Both the position numbers and the translations under genes were made by a program. The notes under the pieces are model-generated. The model searched no databases. It was not told the DNA's origin and was given only the letters and a program-made list of their open reading frames with translations. From Leishmania mexicana MHOM/GT/2001/U1103 (lineage: Eukaryota; Euglenozoa; Kinetoplastea; Trypanosomatida; Trypanosomatidae), in contig NC_018324.1 in assembly GCF_000234665.1 (NCBI RefSeq), forward strand, positions 2,106,428-2,170,427: 64,000 nucleotides of DNA, read 5' to 3'. Position 1 is the first letter of the stretch, and the number at the start of each line of letters is the position of its first letter. Below are positions 20,323 through 30,900 of this stretch, piece after piece.

Positions 20323-21374
20323 GGGGGAAGGCCTCGGCGCATTGCTGACTCGTGTGGGCGTGTATGTGTGTCCAAGGCCGCCTTTCATTCGGAAAAAAAA
20401 AATGGAGGTCGCGGAGCCCCCGTCCCTCCTTTCGGGTTCGTACCAGCTACTTCTCTGGTGGCGCATTACACGTACACCGGCACCACAAGTCTGTGAGCGT
20501 GTCCGCTGTCCTTTGTCTCGCTTATCGGCGGACGTCATCTGACCACCTTTTGCGGTTCGTGCTGGACACAAATGACCACCGGTGCCCATAACAGAGTACA
20601 GGCGCTCACGTGCGCATACTCAAGACAGGAGGGGGGAGGGGAGGGAGGAAACGATAAAAAAAAACAGCCGAAAAGCGGCGGCGCACTTATGCGCCACAAC
20701 GCGAAAACAACAACAACAGCAAACATGTCAACGGTTGCGTCACGAATGGCCAAGTGCCTTCACGGGAAAAGCGGATGCGTGGGCGGTGCTGGCATTCGCA
20801 GTCGTGCCTCACCAGCTCCGTCGTCGCCGTCAAGCATGGTTGTTCTGCTTTCTGTTTGCTGGCTCCACTGTTGAGAAGAAACGAGACAGCTTGCCGGGCC
20901 GTGGTGTTTCGGTGATAAGAAGCTTCATGCGGGCGCGTGGGGGTGCTGCCGCACTGCGTGGAGTGCCCTACACACTTCGCCCGAGAATCGCTGCAGATCG
21001 TTGGACCCGACATTTTTTCGCGGTCACACACAGCGCGTTTGTGAGGACAACGAGGGGGTTCATCAAGAAGCACACTTGAGCCGGCGCTGCGACCACCGCG
21101 CAAAGAAATCGCATCGGCGTACCGTCTTGCATTCCCGATGCGAGAGGAACGATATTGCGCGTCTTCAGTGCCGCCTCCATGGCGGTGCTGTCCGACACAC
21201 GAACAGCGCTTTCAAGCTGCACTGTAAAGTTGGTTGCGTGACTTGCCGTTATCCACGCGTCTCTCCGCAGTCTCCTCCTCGTCTTCCTCCTTCGCTGCCT
21301 CAGCGCTCGACGTCCTACACTGCCGCTGCCGCCTCTCCGCATCGGGAAATAGCTCTCGCAGCGCGCCCTTGACG

Positions 21375-21542
21375 ATGGAAAAGGTGTATTACTCCACCGT
21401 GAGCCGGTCCATCACACCGGTATCCGCGCCCTTGACGGGGGTGGTGCGCACCGACTGCTTCGATGCAAAACATGCCCGCGCCGCCACCGCCACCGCACGC
21501 GAGCTGTGCTCCCATGCTCCCAAACCAAAAAAAATTCAATGA
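21375..21542 (+). other. Short plus-strand reading frame with upstream acceptor-like signal
   Basis: A 55-codon frame beginning M-E-K-V-Y-Y-S-T-V with mostly C/G third positions until an A-rich end. A long pyrimidine tract at about 21249-21300 with AG at 21304-21305 lies some 70 bases upstream on the plus strand. It points against every other gene in the window. It may be chance. I do not recognise the peptide. Confidence 0.2.
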
Positions 21543-21672
21543 TGGATGGACGGCGGAGTGGTGGTGGCAGCAGCGTGGCACCGACCTAGTCCTCTCTCCC
21601 TCATCTGGTTACTTTTTTCTGTTCGCCGCTGCCGCCGCCGTTTCAGCGGCGGCGGTGCAGACGTACGTGTGA

Positions 21673-21837
21673 ATGTCGGCACGCACCTCCGCCACGCGGC
21701 GTTTACGTTATGCGACGTTTCCGATACCGGCGCCAAGCAAAAAAAAGCCAAATCGGAATGGTACAGAGGAGTGCCGTGCACCCCCCCCCTGTGCGGAGGT
21801 GCCTCTCACGCAGCTCACTCTGCACTGTTCGCTTTGA
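21673..21837 (+). other. Short plus-strand reading frame with presequence-like start
   Basis: A 54-codon frame whose first 20 residues are basic, hydroxylated and free of acidic residues (M-S-A-R-T-S-A-T-R-R-L-R-Y), resembling a mitochondrial presequence. A pyrimidine tract at 21588-21644 ends in TTTCAG at 21641-21646, less than 30 bases before the ATG. It overlaps the last 23 bases of the minus-strand gene starting at 21815, which argues against a real gene. Listed because the signal arrangement is unusually clean. Confidence 0.2.
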
Positions 21838-23512
21838 TCAGGTCAGCCGTCACGTGATCGTAGTAGGCGACACGATCAGACGGCACGGCTCTGTCCTCGC
21901 CGCCGTCCACGACCACCCCTCTGCCCGACAGCGTCGTGCTCCATGCGAAAACATTGGAGAGAAGGATCTGTGGAAGTTCCATGCATTCGGTGAGCTTCGC
22001 TGCACGCAAGAGCTGATGCGACACGGCGAACACAAACCCTTGCGCCTCTAGTGCGAGGTCCTCGCAACCAGCAGGCGAGCGCCTGCCGCGGCTCTCGTGC
22101 ACCGCTGTCATCAGCTCCGTCACTGCCGTGACGGCGATCAGGTCGGATAGAAACGCCACAACGTCTGTGCGGCGGTGCACCGTTGTCGCCGTCGCGGTCA
22201 GCGCTTCAAGAAGCAAAAACAGGGGGCACTCCAGCCCAAAGGCGAGGGAGCTGAGCTCCTCATCCTCCGCAATCATGGCAGCGACGCCGCCAGTGTCGGC
22301 AACGGCCGCTGTCGCGCCGACGCGTCCCTCCCCGGACGATGGTGTCCGTGGCCGTGCTGCGAGCGCCTTCTTCAACGATCTTGCGCGCCTGTGAAACCGA
22401 CTTGCGTTGGTGGGGGTGCTGTACAGAGAAGCGCGCAGAGCCTTTGCTACAGCCTTTGTAGACGGCTGCTGCTGGTGCCCAAAGCGATGAAGCGCGACGA
22501 GCAGCTGTAGTAAATCCGCCACAGAGTAGAGACGCAGCTGTGAGTAGAGGAGGCCACGCCTGCCACATGCGCCATCGTGCACGGCGCAACTCGTCACCAC
22601 ATCGAGGACGGCTTCCTCGACGATACCGAGCGAGGACATTGTGTAGAGCATCGCAGGAAGGGGAAGCAGTGACGCACTCGGCGCCTGCGATATCCCCTTC
22701 ACACCCCTATTCGCCGCTTCCTGATCGTGCTCGCCTACGGTGACACCAGCCACAGAGGGAGCGGAGCTGCCGCCTCTCGCGGCGGCCGCATCGGCCGCAG
22801 CCTCTGCCAAGGCAAACAGCTGCCGACGAATTTCGTTCATCAGCTGCATCAGCAGCTGTCCATCCTCCACGTTGGCGCTGTCGTACAGTCGCAGAAACAA
22901 AACTAAATCAGAGAGGGAAAAGTCGGCTGCTGCCGTCATCGGCGGACCACGAGGGGGTGCGATGGGACCGCTGCCCACCACCGGCACAAGGCGGAAGCGC
23001 TGACGCGACGCAGGGTTAGCAGAGCCGCCACCACTCATCGTCGCGGGAGGAGGAAGAAGGCCACGGAGAGGCCCAAGCACATCGCGTCTGGTACTAAACT
23101 CGGCAAACCCTTTCGCGGCTTCAGGGGTCAGGGAGGATTGCGAGTAGTCGACGGTGGCGAGTTCATGAAGCAGCTCCTGTGCACGTTGCACCAACGGGTT
23201 GCTGGCGTGCAAGGCATCCGGCGGAGGTGAATGCAGACCGCTGATCCGGGGCTGATGTAGGTTCTGCCCTACGGACGGGCTAGACGGTGCGCCCTCAGTT
23301 GGCGATTTGCTGGCAGGCTTCTGTGGCGGTGGGGCGCGCGTCGGTAACGCGCACAGCGTCACGGTCTCTCCAACCTTCGCCGCCCCAGTCGAGCAGTGAG
23401 GAGGTGCACCATCGACGGCTCGCACGCGTCTCTTGCCAAGGTAACGGCCGGCACCGGCTTGCCCACGGAAGTACCTTGGCGTCCAAAAACGGAAAGGGGT
23501 GCGTGCCAGCAT
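21815..23512 (-). CDS. Hypothetical protein with mitochondrial-type N-terminus
   Basis: Predicted 565-residue protein that I do not recognise. The first ATG of the frame is at 23512; the thirteen codons upstream begin with a non-ATG codon. Residues 1-35 are rich in Arg, aromatic and small residues with no acid, a plausible mitochondrial presequence. Residues about 35-105 are Pro/Ser/Ala-rich and probably disordered. The rest is Ala/Leu-rich and helical, with repeated blocks such as S-D-L-V-L-F-L-R-L-Y and V-A-D-L-L-Q-L-L-V-A-L-H-R-F-G. These recall the degenerate helical hairpins of trypanosomatid mitochondrial RNA-binding or RAP/OPR-like proteins. That resemblance is weak and no family is asserted. 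Confidence 0.8.
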   Translation of the reverse strand: MLARTPFRFWTPRYFRGQAGAGRYLGKRRVRAVDGAPPHCSTGAAKVGETVTLCALPTRAPPPQKPASKSPTEGAPSSPSVGQNLHQPRISGLHSPPPDALHASNPLVQRAQELLHELATVDYSQSSLTPEAAKGFAEFSTRRDVLGPLRGLLPPPATMSGGGSANPASRQRFRLVPVVGSGPIAPPRGPPMTAAADFSLSDLVLFLRLYDSANVEDGQLLMQLMNEIRRQLFALAEAAADAAAARGGSSAPSVAGVTVGEHDQEAANRGVKGISQAPSASLLPLPAMLYTMSSLGIVEEAVLDVVTSCAVHDGACGRRGLLYSQLRLYSVADLLQLLVALHRFGHQQQPSTKAVAKALRASLYSTPTNASRFHRRARSLKKALAARPRTPSSGEGRVGATAAVADTGGVAAMIAEDEELSSLAFGLECPLFLLLEALTATATTVHRRTDVVAFLSDLIAVTAVTELMTAVHESRGRRSPAGCEDLALEAQGFVFAVSHQLLRAAKLTECMELPQILLSNVFAWSTTLSGRGVVVDGGEDRAVPSDRVAYYDHVTADLIKANSAE

Positions 23513-24182
23513 ATGAATGTGCAGATGTGTGCTGTCCCGACTCAACAACAAAAAACTGTTCCGCTATTGCTGGACCAGTGGGGAGGGGGGAGGGAGGAGG
23601 ATGAGGAGGAGGGAGAGGCGAGCACAAAGAGGACCATAAAGGTTTGGAGCGCAGGGCGGTGCCGCTTTCATGTGGCGCCCACGCACTCGTAGAGCAGCCC
23701 GCGCATGTCTGCGACCCACACATGACAACGCAGGACCGCGGTTGCGTGTGACGCGGAGAAGCGTGAGAAAGGGAGGAGGGGGTCCACGGCGTGCGGTACG
23801 TCGATGCAGTTTTACACGTTTGGCTTGCATGTCCCACGGAGCGCACCCGTACACAGGAACGCGCTGAAACAAAGCAAGAGAAGGCACAGCAAAGGGGCAG
23901 TGGCGGAAGCGAGGACAACAACATACGACGGACACACGGCAAAACGTTGACGCTACTCTCCAGCTCCAACGCCATTCCCCACCGCATCCAGCATTGGCAT
24001 AATACGGCTTACATTAATAAAATGGCAGCTTAACCGAAAGGGGTGTCGAGGGCACACACACACAGACACTGACACTGAAAAAAAAAGAGGGAGAGAAAAC
24101 GGCGAGAGTCAGGACAGTACCACCTGCCCGAAGACACGGTCGGCAGGAAACACCCGCCCACGCAGTCCGGCGCGGCGGCTGT
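23513..24182. other. Spacer between the 565-residue and NERD genes
   Basis: GGA-rich block at 23579-23620, CA repeat at 24054-24064 and an A run near 24079-24086. No gene seen. Confidence 0.75.
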
Positions 24183-25502
24183 TCACTCTAGCTGCTTCTC
24201 ACTCTCGTACAAGTGACGGCTCAGCGAAATGCGATCGACATCGCACAGGAGCACCGTCTCCAGTTTTCCTGTGCCCGCCATCTTCATCACCAGGTAGCCG
24301 TTCTCCTTGTTCTTCTTCGGCCTCATAGGAAAGACGATGTTGCCCTCGGCGTTGCGCGGCTTCCTCTCCTTGCGCTTCTTCGCCAGCCGCTTCGCTGTTG
24401 TCAGGACGAGTTCCACGCTACCAACGCTGTTGGTGAGCAGCGTCTTTATGAGACCGACTGCTCCTCGGTTCCACCGCACGTTAATGTCGAGCAGGTGCTT
24501 GCGGTTGTACATGCAGAACGCACTGGGAACATCAATCTTCTCAAGGTCACCTGTGATGAGGCGGTGGTCGAGCAGGTACACTAAATCCCACGTACGTAGC
24601 ACGTCCACAACGCCAGCGACGTTGTTTCGCTGCTCTTCGGTGAGGAAGACAGCGGCAGCGGCGGACGTGGTTGCTAAGGGTCGAGGGATTCGCATGAACG
24701 GCAGCCAGGATGACCACCACGACGCCGTTGCGACGTCGTTCAGCGCCTCCAAATCTATGTTACCGCGGATAGCATGCGAGGCAAAGACGCCGAACGTATC
24801 GAGGGTGAACACGTACTTCTTCGCCTTAACTGTCGCGGGGTCCAGCTTGACACGCGGATGCGTGAACACCACGACGGGAACGACACACTTGCCGCAGACC
24901 TTGTGGATGGACTTGTCGGAGTACCATGTGGCGCGCTTGCCGTTTGTGCCCGTATCTTGACCGAACAAAACCGCATCCGACTGAATGAGATGCGAGTCTG
25001 GCAGCTCTACCCGACGCGCGTTTTCAATGTAGCGGCGCAGTGCGGCGGCCTTCTCCACGTTATCTTCCTGTACATCCTCAAACTCCAGTGTGTCCATTCG
25101 TTTGCGATTGCGGCACTGGTACCAGCGCGGCCCGTTGCTCCACACAAAGCCCTGCCAGTTCTTCACCTCGACGACGAGGATGATTGGGCCGACCGCGACG
25201 ACATCGATTTCGCGGTTGTGCCCAACACGCGCGACAGCCACACGCCGCCGCAGAAAAACGTCCGTCCACCCCGCCTTGCGCAGTACCGCCTCGACCTTTT
25301 CTTCGGCCTGCATAGACCGCAGGAAGTTCTGCTGCTCGTGCGTCAACAAATCCTCGCGGCGCAGTTTCGATTGCGCCTGTGCGCGCAACGTTTCGCGATA
25401 GACATTACGACTGAGGCGAAAGGCTACCGCACAGAGCAGCACCGTTGTGATACCTAGGAGGGTGTAGACTGTGTCATCCAGCAGAGAAAGCACGGTGTTC
25501 AT
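24183..25502 (-). CDS. Membrane-anchored NERD (nuclease-related) domain protein
   Basis: Predicted 439-residue protein. A hydrophobic helix at about residues 11-30 should anchor the N-terminus in a membrane. A NERD domain follows, with an E-E-K-V-E-A-V-L-R-K-A-G helix at 67-78, E98 and D100 in R-E-I-D-V-V-A-V-G, and E112-x-K114 in V-V-E-V-K-N-W-Q-G. Together these make the E/D...ExK core of PD-(D/E)XK-like nucleases. Residues 220-439 form a region I do not recognise, with a strongly basic patch (K-R-L-A-K-K-R-K-E-R-K) near 378-388. NERD domains are usually described from bacteria and plants; biochemical roles are mostly untested. The ATG at 25502 is chosen because it directly precedes the membrane helix. 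The frame upstream is proline-rich spacer-like sequence. Confidence 0.85.
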   Translation of the reverse strand: MNTVLSLLDDTVYTLLGITTVLLCAVAFRLSRNVYRETLRAQAQSKLRREDLLTHEQQNFLRSMQAEEKVEAVLRKAGWTDVFLRRRVAVARVGHNREIDVVAVGPIILVVEVKNWQGFVWSNGPRWYQCRNRKRMDTLEFEDVQEDNVEKAAALRRYIENARRVELPDSHLIQSDAVLFGQDTGTNGKRATWYSDKSIHKVCGKCVVPVVVFTHPRVKLDPATVKAKKYVFTLDTFGVFASHAIRGNIDLEALNDVATASWWSSWLPFMRIPRPLATTSAAAAVFLTEEQRNNVAGVVDVLRTWDLVYLLDHRLITGDLEKIDVPSAFCMYNRKHLLDINVRWNRGAVGLIKTLLTNSVGSVELVLTTAKRLAKKRKERKPRNAEGNIVFPMRPKKNKENGYLVMKMAGTGKLETVLLCDVDRISLSRHLYESEKQLE

Positions 25503-27945
25503 GCCGTGTGCGCCTGCGCCTGAGCGCAGAGAGGACTCAGCAACGCAGGTACACGGCGGCAGCAAGAGGTGCCAATAAGCTGGAACGAAGCAGCAGCGCG
25601 AGTGCGTCGCCAGCGGTGCTCCGTGCCTTGATGGCGTGCGACGAAAGAGAAAATAGATGTCAGCAGAGGAAAGAGGATGGGCGGTGGGCGGTGGAAGGAA
25701 AGGCGACAGGTGGGACAGACGATGAAAACAGCAGTGAAGGCCCAAATAAAAAAAAGGCATCTGGTGAAGAGCTTGGGTCACAACCTACAAGAAGGCGAAT
25801 GAGCGACGGGCCTCGGCGCATCTACATCATTACATTGCGTAGAAGGCGTCGCACAGAAGTCTTGCAGTAAAGCCGCCCATATACCCTCCAAAGTCATAAC
25901 GGCACCAGTAAAAAGGCGCGCCTCTTTTATTTTTGTCGTCTTTCCCCTCCGGAAAATACCGTCGTCGACGCTTCACACGTGTTACTTGTCGCCAGTCTGC
26001 ATTTTCTTGTTTGTTGTTTGCCTTTTTTTTCTTCCAAAGTGCGCACTCGGTCACCTCTTCTTTTGATCGCCTTTGTTCGCAGAAGGGCGAAGGGGAATAG
26101 CATGCGGCGTTACTACCCGCTCGTCCGTGCCTTCACCTCCCCACTCCTCCATCAACTACGCACATCAGCCTGCAAAAAAAAAATAACAATCATAAACATT
26201 TGAGGTGTGTAGGAGGAGGAGGCGAGGAGAGAGAGAGGATCACGATAATTATCACCAAAACGTCATGCAGACAACACAAGACACCACCACCACCATCACC
26301 ATCGGACCAATCACGAACATCCAGCACATTCCATTCCGCCTTGAATCTCTTTATATTTTCCTCTTGCATGGTACATTTCCATTTTAGGCTATCAGCGAGT
26401 GCGGTACACCACTGCAACGGTGAGGACGTCCCCTTGCACCAGTATCCTCGACGACTGCCGCGGCTCCTCCTCATGAGCGTTTGACAACGACCCAGCGTCT
26501 GTAGAAAGACGCACAGAACAACAAGTAAGCAGCATGACGACAGCAACACATCGATCGTGTTATCAGAGGCAATCCGAGGAGGAGGGGATAACAGAAAAAC
26601 CCCGAAAAAGTTGTTTCTTTGCTCTTCTTGAGTTCGAGTGAGCAGCAGGCGTGTGTAACCGAGTGTAACCTGCTAGCCGACCTCTAACGATAAAGATGGC
26701 GTGAAGAAGAGTGGGCGGCTTATCCATTAGATAGCAACGCAGAAAAAACGGGAAGAAACAAACGCATTATAAAAAAAGCGGCAAGGCGAAGGTACGCAGA
26801 CGTACTGGTTCCTCACCAAATCGTCACGCGCGCGCACAGACGCGATTGATCTCCAGCGGGGACGCGTCGCCCCACTCCCCCCCCTCCTGAGCGCATCCCA
26901 AAGTGGTAGTGGCCATGTTTTGATGCGGGGAGCAGTACTCGTCACGTTGGCCGATGCACGTGCTACGGGGGTAACGGCCCACTGCGTTTCTTTATGATAT
27001 TAGCTGTGGAAAGGAAAAGCGACAAAGAAGAGAAGAAAATAATAAAAAGCAAATCCTACAGCCACAACATTTACACGTGCCCGCCTCTGCACTGAGCCGT
27101 GACTTGGCAGCAGTTGATTTCATGGACTCTCCGTCTTCTACTTGTATTGGAATGGATCAGATGTCTGACTGATGGCGACAGCTAGTGATTGGATTCACAA
27201 TATGTGCCGATTTCTTTCTCGTTTTTTTTTCTCTCCCACTCGTCACCTTGGTCTTCACGAGGAGCAGAAAAAAAAAGTCGAAGACGAGGTCACTCTGAAC
27301 ACAGACACATAGACACACACACACACACGCAGAGAACACAAACACCACAAAAAAAAGAGACCAAAAATATATATAAGAACTCGAGCTGACCGCGTTATAA
27401 ATGCACAACATCGACGGACGGAGACGAGGGAACGGAGCGTATCTCTGCGTGTGTATGTACGCGCATGCTCGAGGGTTTGTCAGAGCTTCAGTAGTGCACA
27501 GAGAGACAACAACAACAGCACACTAAAACGGGTTGAAAAGAAAAACAAAAAGACTCGAGAAGGCGGGGGTGAGTGGGGCAAAGCGCCGAGTCTCTGCCTT
27601 CGACTTCGTCAACCACAGAGGTGGGCCACATCCACACCAGCCAACACAAACACGAAAACGATAGATACGTAACCACAGTCGTAAAACGTAAAGGGACATA
27701 CGACCAAACAACAACGAAAAAGAGAGAATATTTTCCTGTGGTGGTGGGGAGGGGGGGCAGTAGACCACTCATGCAGGAAATGGTTGGCGTGACCGGAGCT
27801 ACCGGACATGGCGAGGCCGTCTCTATGCTCAACGAAGAGATGGACCTCCTCGTGGATGTGGGTGCGTGTCGGGGGACCTTGGCATTCACTTTGGCGGCCA
27901 ATGCCGCAGAAACCTGCATTCCACCCACCCTCGTCACACGGTACT
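25503..27945. other. Long, relatively AT-rich spacer downstream of the IleRS gene
   Basis: About 2.4 kb with no supported minus-strand gene. It should contain the 3' untranslated region of IleRS. Features are pyrimidine-rich plus-strand sequence at 25920-26080, an A run at 26174-26183, CA repeats at 27311-27328, and a poly-purine stretch near 27540. A plus-strand 33-codon frame (26102-26203) with an acceptor-like AG is listed separately. I looked for C/D-box snoRNA pairs and tRNA B-box sequences by eye and found nothing convincing. Confidence 0.65.
26102..26203 (+). other. Plus-strand mini reading frame behind an acceptor-like site
   Basis: A 33-codon frame starting M-R-R-Y-Y-P-L-V-R-A-F-T-S-P-L-L, which reads like a mitochondrial presequence. 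It ends in K-K-K and Ile codons after a ten-A run. A plus-strand pyrimidine tract (about 25980-26080) ends in TTCGCAG with AG at 26081-26082, twenty bases before the ATG. It is opposite in direction to all real genes here. The A run could hide an indel. Confidence 0.2.
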
Positions 27946-30900
27946 TTAAGCCTTGGGCTTGGCGAGGACGAGGCGCACCGCCACCCCCGAGATGCTGGTG
28001 TCCTCCTCCGCGACGAGCTCGGCGTCGTTAGGCTTCTGGTCCATCGTCGTCCACACGCCCCTCAGTGTCTGATTAATCTGGTCCTTGGAGTGGAGGATGG
28101 ACGCCGTCAGATCTGCCTCCTCCGCCTCAAAGTACACATCCACCTCGTCCGTCACCACCAGCTTCGCCTTCTTACGCAGCTGCTGTACGCGGTTCACGAA
28201 CTCACGTGCGCGCCAGGAGTCAATCAGCTCCTGATCCTGGCGCTTGTCAACCAGCACAACAACGTCGTTGTCAGTGTTGCTCTGGAAGTCGGTAATGCCT
28301 TCCTTTACCTGGCGCAGCACCTTCACGTCCTCGATTGTTAGCTCCTTGCCGACCACGACGCCCTTCTTGTCGTGCAGGAACTTGGTCACCTCCTCGTGCG
28401 TCATGGCCTGGATACCCTTGCGGATCGCGGGCATTTCTTTGCGGTACTTCTTGCCAAGCACCTCGAAGTTCGCATCCAGCTTCGTCTCCAGGTAATTCTC
28501 CCCACTCGACATCACAATCTCGAACGCGTTCACCTCATCCTTGATGTAGCCCGCCACCTTGCGCACGTCGTCAATGTACTGCGGGTCCGGGTGAACGATG
28601 ACAACCTGACGTACCGGCCGCTTGATCGGAATGACCATCTGATCGCGCAACACACGCACCAAATCCACAATGTTCATCATGCGCGACATGGCGCGCTCCA
28701 GCTCCGGGTCGTCCAAGGAGGCGTCCTCGTCGGGAATCATGAGGTAGTGCACAGAGTCCACGTGCTCCGTCGCCGGGAGGAGGGGCTTGATCTGCTGGTA
28801 AAGCATTTCTGCGACAAAGGGGGCAATGTGGCCCACAATGCGGGACACCGAGAAGAGGATGTACAGCATCGTCGACAGCGCCTGCGATCGGTCCTCGCTG
28901 TCCGTGGCGTTCTTCATGCGGCGGCGGTTCATGCGCACGTACCAGTTCGACAGGTCAACGACGAAACGCAGAATACCGGGGACGACGTTGTACAGGTGGT
29001 ACAGCCGCATCTCCGCCTTCACGTAGCGCAGCAGACTCTGGCACGAGGCGAGAATCCAGCGGTCCATCTCGTTTGTGCTGCGAACCTGCAGCGACACCTG
29101 ACCACCGGCCGCAATGCAGTAGTTCGTGTTCGAGATGAAGAACTTCGCGGCGTTGAACAGAGGCAGGAGGATGTCTTTGACGACGCCCTTCACACCTGCC
29201 TCGCGGAAGCGCAGCGGCTCGGCGCGCACAACTGGGGAGCTAATCATGTACATGCGCAGGGCATCCGCGCCGTACGTGTCGATCACCACCCTCGGCTCGG
29301 GGTAGTTCTTGAGGCGCTTGCTCATCTTCTTACCGTCCTCGGCGAGAACGAGCCCGCTGACGGCGACGTTGCGGAAAGGCGACACGTCGAAGAGGGCAAC
29401 GCCAAGCACGAGAAGGGTGTAGAACCAGCCGCGAGTCTGGTCCAAGCCCTCCGACACGAAGTCCGCCGGAAACAGGCTCTTGAACTTGTCCTGGTTCTCG
29501 AACGGGAAGTGTTCCTGGGCGTACGGCATCGAGCCCGACTCGAACCAGCAGTCGAACACCATCGGCACACGCTTCAGCGGTGGCATACCGGGCCGCTTAC
29601 TAGGGATCGTGATATCGTCAACGAACTGGCGGTGGATGTCTGTGATGCCGGTGACGCCGGAGAGCTCCTCGAGTTGCTTGATGCTGCTGACGCACACAAC
29701 CTCCTCCCAGTCCTCGCTGTGCCAGACCGGCATCGGCGTGCCCCAGTAGCGGTTGCGTGACACGTTCCAGTCACGCGCCTCGGCGAGCCAGTTGGAGAAG
29801 CGGCGGGTCTTAACAAAATCAGGCACCCAGTACGTCTTTTCGTTGCATTCGATGAGACGGTCTCGGAAGGCCTCGACGTTGACAAACCACGACTCGACAG
29901 CCTTGTAGATGAGGGGGGTGTCGCTGCGCCAGCAGAAGGGGTAGCTGTGCACAATCGACGCCTTGTGAAAGAGGTGTCCTTCCGCCTCGAGCGCTTTGAT
30001 AATCTCCGGATCCGCCTCCTTGACGTGCTTGCCGGCGAAATCCGTCACCTCGCTCGTGAACATGCCGTTCTCGTCGACCGGGCAGACGAACTTGCCACCC
30101 TTCTCGAAGATGCCGGCGTCGAGGCACGCCTGGTAATCATCCTCACCGAAGGCGGGCGCCTGGTGCACGATACCCGTACCAGCGTCTGTGGTCACGTAAG
30201 TACCAGCGATGACGCGGAAGGCCGTGGCGCTCATGGACGACTCAAAGTACGGGAAAAGTGGCACGTACTTCTCGCCCACTAGCTGCGCGCCCTTGACCTT
30301 CTCGACGACCGTGTACGGTGCGGCATCGGCTTCCGCAGCGTTGTCGCCGCCCTTCGCCTTGGAGGCCTTCTTGCTGTCCTTCTTCGGGTACACCTCCGCC
30401 AGGCGGGCCTCCGCGAGCCAGTAGTGACGCTTCGACTTGGTATCCAGCACCTTCACGTAGTCCAGCTCGGGGTGCACGCACAAACTGAGGTTGCTCGGCA
30501 ACGTCCACGGCGTGGTGGTCCAGGCCAGGAAGTATGTGTTGGGGTCGGCGCGGGCCTGGAAGGCGACCGTTACGGCGATGTCGCTGACCTCCTTGTAGTT
30601 GGAGTTTGCCTCGAAGTTGCTCAGTGGCGTCGTGCAGGCGGTCGAGTACGGCATCACACGAAAGCCGCGGTACACCATCTTCTTCTCCCACAGCTGCGAG
30701 AAGACCCACCAGATACTCTCCATGTATGAGAGGTGCATCGTCTTGTAGTCGTTGTCAAAGTCGATCCAGCGGCCAACGCGCTCGACGGTCTTCCTCCACT
30801 CGTCAACGTAGCGGGTGACGATCTTCTTGCACTCGTCGTTATACTTGTCAATGCCGAGCTTCGACACGTCGTGGGACGTCTTGATGCCGAGCATCTTGTC

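Larger units (their letters stand above)
18901..21814. other. Long spacer containing an assembly gap and unexplained plus-strand signals
   Basis: Nearly 3 kb without a supported minus-strand gene. The left half is GA-rich low complexity (for example 19218-19256 and 19535-19562). A 100-base N gap lies at 20223-20322. The right part (about 20860-21840) is less repetitive. It holds a minus-strand 70-codon frame ending at 20968 and two plus-strand short frames (21375-21542 and 21673-21837), each preceded by a strong pyrimidine tract and AG on the plus strand. None is accepted as a gene, but a small gene on either strand or sequence lost in the gap cannot be excluded. Confidence 0.6.

Noticed and set aside
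20968..21342. 124-codon minus-strand frame in the gap-adjacent spacer
   Set aside because: The Arg-rich start comes from translating a pyrimidine tract on the other strand, and no minus-strand acceptor is near. The inner 70-codon part with hydrophobic stretches is noted in the spacer entry but not accepted.
26190..26549. 119-codon minus-strand frame with signal-peptide-like start
   Set aside because: It starts at a non-ATG codon, third positions lack the G/C bias of neighbouring genes, and part of it translates a CAC/CCA repeat.
28372..29760. 462-codon plus-strand open frame opposite IleRS
   Set aside because: It is the exact antisense of a highly conserved synthetase gene; G/C-rich codon bias on the true strand keeps the antisense frame open.
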